Part shown: positions 1-5,271 of the stretch, one piece after another
How the letters are laid out: each line of letters starts with the position of its first letter
Position numbering within the stretch: the first letter of the stretch is position 1
Source of the DNA: Paenibacillus sp. JCM 18996
GTDB taxonomy: Bacteria > Bacillota > Bacilli > Paenibacillales > NBRC-103111
Direction: 5' to 3'
DNA length: 5,271 bases
Assembly: GCA_001313085.1 (NCBI GenBank)
Contig: BBFE01000081.1
Location: 1 to 5,271 of the forward strand
The notes under the pieces: model-generated
Seen by the model: only the letters and a program-made list of their open reading frames with translations
Told to the model about the DNA's origin: nothing
Database searches by the model: none
Position numbers and translations under genes: made by a program

Positions 1-54
1 GTTTAACTGCAGCTTTTCTGTAAAAAAAAGTATGGTAAGCAAAATCGGTAATTT
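1..54. other. Short flank downstream of the nickel permease; no gene seen
   Basis: This stretch lies after the permease stop codon on the minus strand. It contains an 8-A run at 22-29 and a direct repeat of GGTAA at about 35 and 47. I see no stable hairpin that could act as a terminator and no convincing coding start. Confidence 0.4.
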
Positions 55-1086
55 TCACATCGAGCTGTAGCGTTCTTCAACTTTCATGACCTTCCATACG
101 GTTACGGAAAGAATCCAGGCCGCCGCGAATAATCCCGCAAGCATATAACCCAAATTACCAAAGTCGAGGTTCCCCACCCACCGGAAAAAAAACCGCTCTG
201 CAGATTCAGCTTGTCAGTCAGCACCTGCAGAAGTTCAACTGCTCCTATAAATAAAGCGGCGATGACAGATATGGAGGTTACGGTGACGTTGTAATAAATT
301 TTGCGGATCGGGGTGGAAAAAAAGCCCAGCGGTAAGCCGTTGTCATAAACATGCCGTCCGCTGTGTCCATCAAGCTCATGCCAGCGGCAAACAAGAACGG
401 GAGGCACATGATTCCGAACACGGAAACCGAGCTTTTGGCCGCCCCGGCGGAAATCGCCAATAATCCTACTTCAGTAGCGGTGTCGAAGCCGAGCCCGAAC
501 AAGAATCCAAGCGGATATACATGCCAGCTCCGTCCGATAAATTTCATCATGGGCATAATCATTCGGGCAAGCAGCCCTCTGGAATTGAGCAGCTCTTCAA
601 GCTCCTCATTTTTTTAAACCGGCCTGTTCTCATTTTGCGGAAGACTTGATAAAGATTGAATAAAACGACCAGGTTGACCAAGCCGATAATAATCAAAAAG
701 CTGCCGGACACCGTGGTGCCAATAACGCCTCCGATTTCCTGGAGCTGAGGCATCTCATTCTGCACCCATTTCATAGAAAGCGCTATCGCGAGCACCATAA
801 GAAAAAACGACAGAGGAGTGTCCCAGCGAAAAAATAAAATCCGATTCCCAACGGGTTCCTCTTTTGCTGGATCAGTTTTCTCACGGTATTATCTATAGCG
901 GCAATATGGTCAATATCGAAAGCGTGCCGCAGCCCGAAAGAATAGGCCAAAGCGCCGAGTCCCCAGAAAGCGGGGTTCCCCGGAGCTGCAGAGATTAACC
1001 CCAACAATCCAATCACATGCAATCCAAGCACGCATAAAAAAATATCCGCCCCACGAGGATCTCCTCTTCCAGGCTTTCTGCAGCAT
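55..1086 (-). CDS. NiCoT-family (HoxN/NixA type) nickel/cobalt permease, frame broken at six A/T runs
   Basis: This is a secondary transporter of the cytoplasmic membrane that takes up Ni2+ and/or Co2+. After correction it has 340 residues, normal for the family, with about eight membrane segments. Family signatures are all present: HAFDIDH at 54-60, which is the HX4DH metal-selection motif of transmembrane segment II; LGHSSVV at 87-93; LGFDTATE at 197-204; and LPFLFAAGMSLMDTADG at 227-243. A hydrophilic loop lies at about 150-185 between the two halves. The start is ATG at 1086-1084, with AGGAGG at 1096-1101 nine bases upstream. Six runs break the frame: 185-192 (8, expected 6), 317-323 (7, expected 5), 609-615 (7, expected 5), 802-807 (6, expected 5), 829-834 (6, expected 5) and 1036-1042 (7, expected 6). 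The protein ends in EERYSSM with stop TGA at 55-57. Family assignment is secure; the choice between Ni and Co is open. No urease or hydrogenase gene is in view to settle it. Confidence 0.9.
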
Positions 1087-1095
1087 ATGTACGAT

Positions 1096-1101
1096 CCTCC
1101 T
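1096..1101 (-). promoter_or_regulatory. Ribosome binding site of the nickel/cobalt permease
   Basis: AGGAGG on the minus strand, nine bases before the ATG at 1086-1084. It decides the start: an open frame continues upstream to about 1224, but that extension has no such site and does not look like a permease N-terminus. Confidence 0.75.
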
Positions 1102-1338
1102 CATGCTTTTTTTCGAATATCCAAGCGATTCCATTTCATAATACCATCGTGCCGCAGATCGAGTAAATAAAAAAACATAATTCCGGGCATTCGCATTGAT
1201 GGCGTAAATTAAACGTTTTTTCACAATAAATAGGTATTAGTATACTGAAAAAAAGGGCCGGGATAGTCCATTAGGACAATGGCAAGTTAGTATTTTTTTG
1301 GTAGTACATGACTATGGCAGAATATACCAACGGGCGAA

Positions 1339-1344
1339 TATAAT
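1339..1344 (+). promoter_or_regulatory. Possible -10 element for the secreted-protein gene
   Basis: TATAAT is an exact sigma-A -10 hexamer about 170 bases before the TTG start at 1514. No good -35 lies 16-18 bases upstream and there is no extended -10 TG, so the call is weak. Confidence 0.25.
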
Positions 1345-1494
1345 ATGAGTTGTCCATAATAATGAGTAACTCCTGCAAAGGCAAGAAAAAAACGGAAAGG
1401 ACGCGCGCGTAGAGGAGAGCACACCGGCTAAGAAAGTGCCTGCTTAAAACGATGATCGAACCGCCCGCTCGACTGGCAATGCAGAAGCGAAGAG

Positions 1495-1500
1495 AAGGAG
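1495..1500 (+). promoter_or_regulatory. Ribosome binding site of the secreted-protein gene
   Basis: AAGGAG lies 13 bases before TTG at 1514, a long spacing, or 22 bases before ATG at 1523. The ATG at 1502 is followed two codons on by TAA and cannot start the gene. The start choice therefore carries some doubt. Confidence 0.5.
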
Positions 1501-1513
1501 TATGAAGTAAACT

Positions 1514-2466
1514 TTGAGTAAGATGAAGCACCTATTGGCAGCGGCGTTGGTAGTGTCAAGTGTTTTTTGCAAGCGCAGGTATGGGCGCCCCTTCGAAAGC
1601 GGTCGTTTACGCGCAAGGAGCAGGAGGAACTACGGCTATGACGGCTTTGCCGGCGAACGCTCCCCGATGGAAGGCCAACTGGCTCTGGGATACGGGCCTC
1701 ATCGTGAGGGAGAAAGTCAATGTTGTTACTTTTATGAAAACGAATGGAGTCAATCTGCTTTATTTGCAAATCGATCCCTCGATAGACGCGGCTTCTTATA
1801 AAGCGTTCATTCAGGAATTGGGCTTGTCCGGTACAAAAGTGTATGCGCTGAGCGGTGATCCGCATTGGGTACTCTCGGAGCAGCGGTCAAACATTACGAA
1901 AACAGTGGATTGGGTCCGGGCTTATAACGCGGGAGCGGCTGAGGGAGAGAAGTTCGCAGGTGTGCAAATGGATATCGAACCGTATTTGCTCCCCGAATGG
2001 AATACGGACCGCAATGGAATGATTCAAAACTGGATGGATGCCATCACGCTTTTTTTGTCGACGAAACAAGAAAAGCATCCGCTACGGCTTCGGCGGCGCT
2101 TCCGTTCTGGTTGGACACTCTTTACGTACCGGGCGCCGCAAACAACCAGAAGCTTCACGAATGGATGATCGGACAGCTGGACCAAGCTGCCTTAATGTCG
2201 TATCGCAATTTTGCAGCCGGTGAAGGCGGGATCCTGGACCTGGTGAAGGAGGAAATTGCCTCGTCTGACCAACTGGGCAAGCAGATTGTGGTCGGAGTCG
2301 AGACGCTGCGCAACACGGAGGCTTCCTATTTGAGCTTTTATGAGCCGGGTGCCGCCAAGATGCAGCAGGAGCTGTCGGTTGTAGACAGCACTTTGAACGG
2401 CCACCTCGCTATGCCGGTTACGCCGTGCACGATTACGCAGGCTGGCGCGCGCTTCTTTCGCGCTAG
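1514..2466 (+). CDS. Secreted TIM-barrel, glycoside-hydrolase-like protein of unknown function, frame broken
   Basis: The corrected product has 316 residues. It begins with a signal peptide: basic MSKMKH, a hydrophobic core at about 7-18, then ASAGMGA as the probable cleavage region. The rest alternates beta strands and helices like a (beta/alpha)8 barrel. Strand-end motifs include LLYLQID (81-87), an acidic MDIEP (152-156) that could supply catalytic Asp153 and Glu155, MSYRN (227-231), VGVET (259-263) and AVHDYAGW (303-310). This pattern recalls hypothetical glycoside-hydrolase-like proteins of Paenibacillus and clostridia, but I cannot name a substrate or family. The frame is shifted by T runs at 1563-1568 (6, expected 5) and 2050-2056 (7, expected 5), and by an apparent lost C near 2404-2405; restoring it gives the in-frame end ALLSR and stop TAG at 2464-2466. 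Without that last correction the frame runs on through the hairpin to 2569. It stands alone and converges on the molybdate regulator. ATG at 1523 is an alternative start. Confidence 0.75.
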
Positions 2467-2484
2467 AACAATCCCCGCTGCAAT

Positions 2485-2527
2485 AAAGGGACTGTTGACA
2501 ACTCACGATGCTGTCAACAGTCCCTTT
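2485..2527. terminator. Rho-independent terminator shared by two convergent genes
   Basis: A perfect 16-bp stem, AAAGGGACTGTTGACA at 2485-2500 against 2512-2527, encloses an 11-base loop. On the plus strand the right arm continues into TTTTGTTT, a fair U tract, 18 bases after the secreted-protein stop at 2466. On the minus strand the following tract is weaker (TTTATTG), yet the position 22 bases past the regulator stop also suits termination there. It is probably bidirectional. Confidence 0.85.
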
Positions 2528-2549
2528 TGTTTAGGGGTGTTCTTCCCGT

Positions 2550-3502
2550 CTAGTAGGCCGCGTGCATAATTTTACCTGTTTGCGACAGATCATAGCCTCC
2601 GATAGAATGCAGTTCGCGCTTCAGAGAATCAGACAGCAGGATCTGTTTTACGAGATCGACCATTCCCTGTTCTCGGGCAATTCAAGCATCACAAGGTCGT
2701 AACGTTCTTGAATAAGCGGGATAAAATCAACCCCCACCATATACGCCGCTTTTTTTTCGATGCCTACCCCGACGTCTGCTTCTCCGCTGGCCACTTTCCC
2801 CGCAACTGCCAAATGGCTGGATTCCTGTGTTTCATACCCTTCCAATTCCATGGAAGAGATTCGATGAATGCGCAGCTGTTCGTCAAGCAGTACGCGTGCA
2901 CCTGCTCCTTTTTTTCCCGATTCACCATTTTTTTAAGCCTGATTTTCCAAAGTCACTCCATGAATGAATCTGCTTGGGGTTTCCTTTCCGAACGTAAATT
3001 CCCGCTGAGCGGCAAACCAGATTTACGATAGTGTAGGGAAAGCCTGTGAGTATTCTCCGGATATAAGGTACATTATATTCCCCGGTGTCGCCATCCAATA
3101 AGTGAGTGCTGACGATATCCGCCTCGCCCTGATACATTGCAATTAAACTATCCATGCTTCCCGTGTAGGAGCGAAGCGGCCGGTAGGCTTTTGAACGTTT
3201 TTTCAATATGCTTGGCCAAAATATCCAGGCTGGCGTCTTGCCCGGTTATCACAATAGTGCTTGTCCTTGCGTTATTGCTGTCGTGCGATAAGGCTGTAGA
3301 CGGGTAAAGTTGGAGGGAGGCTCGGCTTTCGCCTTTGGCTTTGGCTTTATATGCTTCCAAATCCGCTGCATCGACCCTCATTTGTCTTCCGACGCGATAG
3401 GATGGCAGTTCCCCTTTTTTTAATGAGATCATAGACTGTCAGCTTGGATATTTTCAGTATTCTTGCAATTTCCTCTGTTGTGTAGGATACGTCGTTAGAC
3501 AA
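2550..3502 (-). CDS. One-component molybdate-type regulator: excisionase-like HTH plus PBP-like domain, frame broken
   Basis: The corrected protein has 314 residues. Residues 7-51 are a MerR/excisionase-type helix-turn-helix: YTTEEIARILKISKLTVYDL, then KKGELPSYRVGRQ as the wing, and the DLEAYK helix. After a linker, residues 82-314 form a substrate-binding-protein-like domain of the kind found in molybdate-responsive proteins such as B. subtilis YvgK, with HLLDGDTGEYNVPY (133-146), YVRKGNP (169-175), NREKGAGARVLLDEQL (193-208), HLAVAGKVASGEADVG (228-243) and a C-terminal GGYDLSQTG (299-307). It probably binds molybdate or tungstate in the cytoplasm and controls modAB, which it faces divergently. 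The start is TTG at 3502-3500, after AAGGCGG at 3511-3517; an earlier in-frame TTG lies too close to the -10. Frame breaks: runs at 3415-3421, 3198-3203, 2928-2934 and 2909-2915, plus a probable lost C (G on the plus strand) near 2675-2677. The run at 2750-2757 adds a Lys in frame. Stop TAG is at 2550-2552. Confidence 0.85.
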
Positions 3503-3510
3503 TCTGCCCA

Positions 3511-3517
3511 CCGCCTT
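3511..3517 (-). promoter_or_regulatory. Ribosome binding site of the molybdate regulator
   Basis: AAGGCGG on the minus strand sits eight bases before the TTG at 3502-3500. It begins almost at the expected transcription start, so the mRNA would have a very short leader. Confidence 0.5.
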
Positions 3518-3524
3518 CAACTCT

Positions 3525-3554
3525 ATTATATCCGAAATGGATATATCTTGTTAA
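3525..3554 (-). promoter_or_regulatory. Sigma-A promoter of the molybdate regulator
   Basis: On the minus strand a -35 TTAACA (3554-3549, five of six consensus) and a perfect -10 TATAAT (3530-3525) are 18 bases apart. Transcription would begin about 15-20 bases before the TTG start. An inverted repeat fills the spacer and overlaps the -10, which suggests that this promoter can be blocked by a bound regulator. Confidence 0.65.
3527..3545. promoter_or_regulatory. Inverted repeat overlapping the regulator promoter, candidate operator
   Basis: TATATCC at 3527-3533 and GGATATA at 3539-3545 are perfect 7-base arms around GAAAT. The site covers the spacer and part of the -10 of the regulator promoter, so a bound dimer would hinder RNA polymerase. 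Autoregulation is an inference; the arms differ from the GTTATA half-sites next to modA. Confidence 0.4.
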
Positions 3555-3595
3555 TAAAAGATCATCATAAACTCTCAGGTATTGTGTGATAATTA

Positions 3596-3627
3596 GTTAT
3601 AATTAAATATAACAGGTTATATTTAAT
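3596..3627. promoter_or_regulatory. ModE-box-like overlapping palindromes upstream of modA, candidate molybdate operator
   Basis: Two palindromes overlap. GTTATA (3596-3601), six bases, then TATAAC (3608-3613) form the first. ATTAAATATAAC (3602-3613) and GTTATATTTAAT (3616-3627), perfect 12-base arms two bases apart, form the second. Three alternating half-sites result. The first arrangement resembles the known proteobacterial ModE box (TATA-rich half-sites of inverted symmetry, spaced about six bases, ending in TAAC). The region overlaps the likely -35 of modA. That it binds the neighbouring regulator is inferred from position. Confidence 0.55.
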
Positions 3628-3650
3628 AATTAATCCCTGTATGGTAGAAT
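3622..3650 (+). promoter_or_regulatory. Probable modA promoter, weak -35
   Basis: The -10 candidate is TAGAAT at 3645-3650. At 17 bases upstream lies TTTAAT (3622-3627), a poor -35 that forms part of the right arm of the palindrome. Transcription would start near 3657, about 25 bases before the ATG. A small TAAC/GTTA repeat at 3650-3661 covers the start point. Confidence 0.4.
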
Positions 3651-3666
3651 AACTACTGTTAAGGAA

Positions 3667-3673
3667 GGGGAGG
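3667..3673 (+). promoter_or_regulatory. Ribosome binding site of modA
   Basis: GGGGAGG, seven bases before ATG at 3681. The spacer is wholly A and belongs to an 8-A run (3674-3681) that may itself be over-called, so the true spacing could be shorter. Confidence 0.75.
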
Positions 3674-3680
3674 AAAAAAA

Positions 3681-4504
3681 ATGTTCAGGAAATGGGCAGG
3701 GCTGGTTGGTTTTTTTGTTTCTAATATTTTCCATAGGATGTTCAGCAGGGGGGCAGGCGGAGAAACCGGGTAAAAAACGCGAGTCCGACGCAAACCCGGC
3801 AGGAAAACGTGGAATTAACGGTTTCTGCGGCAGCCAGCTTAACCGATAGTTTGAAGGAAATTCAAGGCCTGTATGAGAAAGAACACAGCAATGTCAAATT
3901 GACATTTAATTTCGGGTCGTCCGGTACGCTGCAGCAGCAAATCGAACAGGGAGCTCCGGCAGATTTATTTATATCGGCAGGCAAGAAGCAGTTGACGGCG
4001 CTGGTCGATAAACAACTGATCGATAACAGCGGGCAAACGAACCTGCTTACCAATGAGCTTGTAGTTGTAATTCCGGCAGATTCGAAAACGCCGTTGAGCG
4101 GGATTGAGGATGTAACCAAGCCGGAGATCAACAAGCTGGCGATCGGTCAGCCCGACACGGTTCCCGCAGGAAGCTACTCAAGGGATGCTTTATCCTACTA
4201 CAAGATATGGGATCAACTGCAGCCCAAGCTGGTTTTGGCCAAGGATGTCCGCCAAGTGTTAACCTATGTTGAGACAGGGAACGTCGAGGCCGGTTTTGTG
4301 TATAAAACGGATGCGCTGACTTCTTCCAAAGTAAAGGCCGCTTTTACCGTGGACCCTAAGAGTTACAAGCCGATCGAGTACCCGATGGGAATTATCAAGT
4401 CTACGAAGCATGCGAAAGAGACACAGGAGTTTTATCAATATTTGCTAAGTAAACCGGCTCAGGATATTTTCGTAAAGTACGGATTTACGCTGGCCCATAA
4501 ATAA
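3681..4504 (+). CDS. modA: ModA, molybdate ABC transporter substrate-binding lipoprotein, frame broken near the N-terminus
   Basis: ModA binds molybdate (often also tungstate) outside the membrane and delivers it to ModB. The corrected protein has 273 residues. Residues 1-19 form a hydrophobic signal, and FSIGC with Cys20 looks like a lipobox, though Ser rather than Leu is at -3. A linker follows, and the binding domain starts near VELTVSAAASL (43-53). Oxyanion-contact regions of the family are visible: AAASL (49-53), FNFGSSGTL (75-83), APADLF (91-96), VPAGSYSRDAL (160-170), KDVRQVLTYVE (187-197) and FVYKTDA (205-211). Two frame breaks lie in the leader and linker: T run 3710-3716 (7, expected 6) and A run 3772-3777 (6, expected 5). 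The second could instead be an extra G in the 6-G run at about 3748-3753, but the A-run reading gives the more natural linker. From 3809 the frame is intact. It is followed after two bases by modB. Confidence 0.93.
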
Positions 4505-4506
4505 CG

Positions 4507-5181
4507 ATGCTCATATTGGAGTCAAAGGACTTTATTTGGCCGATATTGTTGTCTCTGAAGATAGCTCTTCTTTCCAGTTTCATTGTGTTTTTTTGTGGGG
4601 ATTTTGTCGGCATGGTTTATGGCTAATAGAAGGTTTTCGGGGAAAAACGTTGCTGGAAACTCTATTCCTGCTTCCTTTGGTGCTGCCGCCAACGGTGGTA
4701 GGGTTTATTTTGCTGCTGATCATTGGCCGGAAAAGCTGGATTGGCAGCGGAGTCGAGCGGCTTTTTTCACCAGTCCCTCGTATTTACGTGGTGGGCTGCC
4801 GTGATGGCGGCCGTTGTGGTAGCTTTTCCGCTGGTTTATCAGACCGTAAAGACCGGTTTCGCCGGGGTTGACAAAGATTTGCAGGATGCTGCGCGGTCCA
4901 TGGGGGCCAATGAGCGGCAGGTGCTTCGGTTTGTGACGATTCCACTCGCACTGCGTTCCCTTGTGTCGGCGTATATATTGGGATTCGCAAGAAGCTTGGG
5001 GGAATTCGGGGCGACCTTGATGGTGGCAGGAAATATTCCCGGAAAAAAAACGCAGACGGTTCCTACAGCCATTTACATAGCGGTGGAGTCGGGCAACATG
5101 GCCTTGGCCGGGTACTCGGCAATGTCTATTATTGTTATCTCTTTTGCCATGCTGCTGCTGGCAAACAGGAAGGCGGGCTAA
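4507..5181 (+). CDS. modB: ModB, molybdate ABC transporter permease, frame broken at three runs
   Basis: ModB forms the membrane channel of the molybdate importer. The corrected protein has 222 residues, usual for ModB, with about five membrane segments (roughly 11-38, 48-73, 91-115, 148-173 and 196-217). Signatures are LPLVLPPTVVGF (55-66), the cytoplasmic EAA loop DAARSMGANERQVLRFVTIP (126-145) that docks with the ATPase, and RSLGEFGATLMVAGNIPGKT (161-180), typical of ModB. ATG at 4507 is two bases after the modA stop; no Shine-Dalgarno is evident, so translational coupling is likely. Frame breaks: T run 4588-4594 (7, expected 6), A run 4643-4647 (5, expected 4) and T run 4762-4767 (6, expected 5). 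The A run 5043-5050 (8) keeps the frame but gives GKKT where the family usually has GKT, suggesting +3. No ModC ATPase gene follows; a hairpin comes 21 bases after the stop. Confidence 0.93.
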
Positions 5182-5202
5182 GTGCCCGTGCGGCGCTTGT
5201 TT

Positions 5203-5244
5203 AGCATGGCCCGCGCAGCTGTGGGCTGCGCGTTGGGCCATGCT
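5203..5244 (+). terminator. Hairpin terminator after modB
   Basis: Left arm AGCATGGCCCGCGCAGC (5203-5219) pairs with GCTGCGC (5225-5231) and GGGCCATGCT (5235-5244), with a GTT bulge at 5232-5234 and a five-base loop. The following GTTGCTTT is a poor U tract, so it may be an imperfect terminator or may also serve a gene arriving from the right. On the minus strand the hairpin is preceded by a T-rich stretch (5253-5258). Confidence 0.65.
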
Positions 5245-5271
5245 GTTGCTTTAAAAAACCCCGCGTGCCTT

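Larger units (their letters stand above)
1087..1513. other. Divergent intergenic region between permease and secreted protein
   Basis: No gene is supported in these 427 bases. Possible elements are a minus-strand -10 TATACT at 1239-1244, which would give the permease a leader of roughly 145 bases, and a plus-strand TATAAT at 1339-1344 for the secreted-protein gene. Neither has a convincing -35 at the observed spacing, though the 7-base run at 1248-1254 lies in the minus-strand spacer and may be over-called. A small inverted repeat, CCATT/AATGG, sits at 1268-1282. I do not see a cobalamin, NiCo or other riboswitch consensus in the leader, nor a tRNA. Confidence 0.5.

Noticed and set aside
910..1224. 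Upstream N-terminal extension of the permease to an ATG at 1224
   Set aside because: The AGGAGG at 1096-1101 points to the ATG at 1086, and the extension is unlike the short N-termini of NiCoT proteins.
1239..1282. NikR-type operator near the permease promoter
   Set aside because: Only short repeats (AGTATACT, CCATT/AATGG) are present; the GTATGA-N16-TCATAC pattern of NikR sites is absent.
1428..1865. Minus-strand open frame of 145 codons over the start of the secreted-protein gene
   Set aside because: It overlaps the signal peptide and barrel coding sequence, lacks a ribosome binding site and has no protein-like hydrophobic pattern.
55..3502. Cluster of decayed pseudogenes
   Set aside because: Corrected proteins keep all family motifs, full length and natural C-termini; there are no internal in-frame stops or substitutions of key residues that decay would bring.
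3681..5181. Programmed ribosomal frameshifting or transcriptional slippage at A/T runs in modA and modB
   Set aside because: The breaks occur in all five unrelated genes, at arbitrary positions, with shifts of 1 and 2 and also silent +3. Conserved slippery sites with stimulatory structures would not be scattered this way.
4720..5241. Long open frame on the minus strand opposite modB (173 codons)
   Set aside because: It is antisense to a clear ModB, is rich in His, Arg and Gln as expected of a shadow frame, and has no recognisable domain.
1..5271. CRISPR array, tRNA, rRNA, insertion sequence or phage attachment site
   Set aside because: No spaced direct repeats, cloverleaf, transposase or terminal inverted repeats were seen on either strand.

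Overview
The window looks like chromosomal DNA from a low-to-mid GC Gram-positive bacterium. Bacillales, probably Paenibacillus or a close relative, is my best guess. The reasons are strong AGGAGG-type ribosome binding sites, sigma-A-like promoters, TTG starts, a modA with a lipoprotein-type signal, and a regulator/modA/modB layout that I recall from Bacillus subtilis yvgK-yvgL-yvgM. The genus is inferred, not proven.

Layout. (1) 55-1086, minus: a NiCoT (HoxN/NixA-type) nickel/cobalt permease. (2) 1087-1513: a divergent intergenic region. (3) 1514-2466, plus: a secreted TIM-barrel, glycoside-hydrolase-like protein of unknown function. (4) 2485-2527: a perfect 16-bp hairpin between convergent genes. 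(5) 2550-3502, minus: a one-component molybdate-type regulator with an excisionase-like HTH joined to a periplasmic-binding-protein-like domain. (6) 3503-3680: a divergent control region with palindromes. (7) 3681-4504 modA and 4507-5181 modB, plus: binding protein and permease of a molybdate ABC transporter, closed by a hairpin at 5203-5244. No modC ATPase is present.

The most striking property is that all five genes are broken into overlapping frames, nearly always at A or T runs. Every A/T run of 5 or more inside the five coding regions (19 of 19) is longer by 1, 2 or 3 bases than the reading frame and family sequence call for; 17 shift the frame and two (+3) silently add a Lys. Two further shifts look like a missing base in a C or G run. 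Correcting these gives five clean proteins of 340, 316, 314, 273 and 222 residues, each ending at a stop with its family's C-terminus. I read this as systematic homopolymer over-calling in an unpolished assembly, or less likely as very recent slippage mutation, and not as five old pseudogenes. All residue numbers below refer to the corrected proteins.

Functionally, the right half is a self-contained molybdate (or tungstate) uptake and sensing module: ModA captures the oxyanion outside the membrane, ModB conducts it with an ATPase encoded elsewhere, and the divergent regulator probably senses cytoplasmic oxyanion and acts on the shared promoter region, where GTTATA/TATAAC half-sites resemble ModE boxes. 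The nickel permease on the left is another metal-uptake gene. I found no sign of a wholly new system; the unusual points are the run-length bias and the ModE-like palindromes beside a regulator that is not a ModE.
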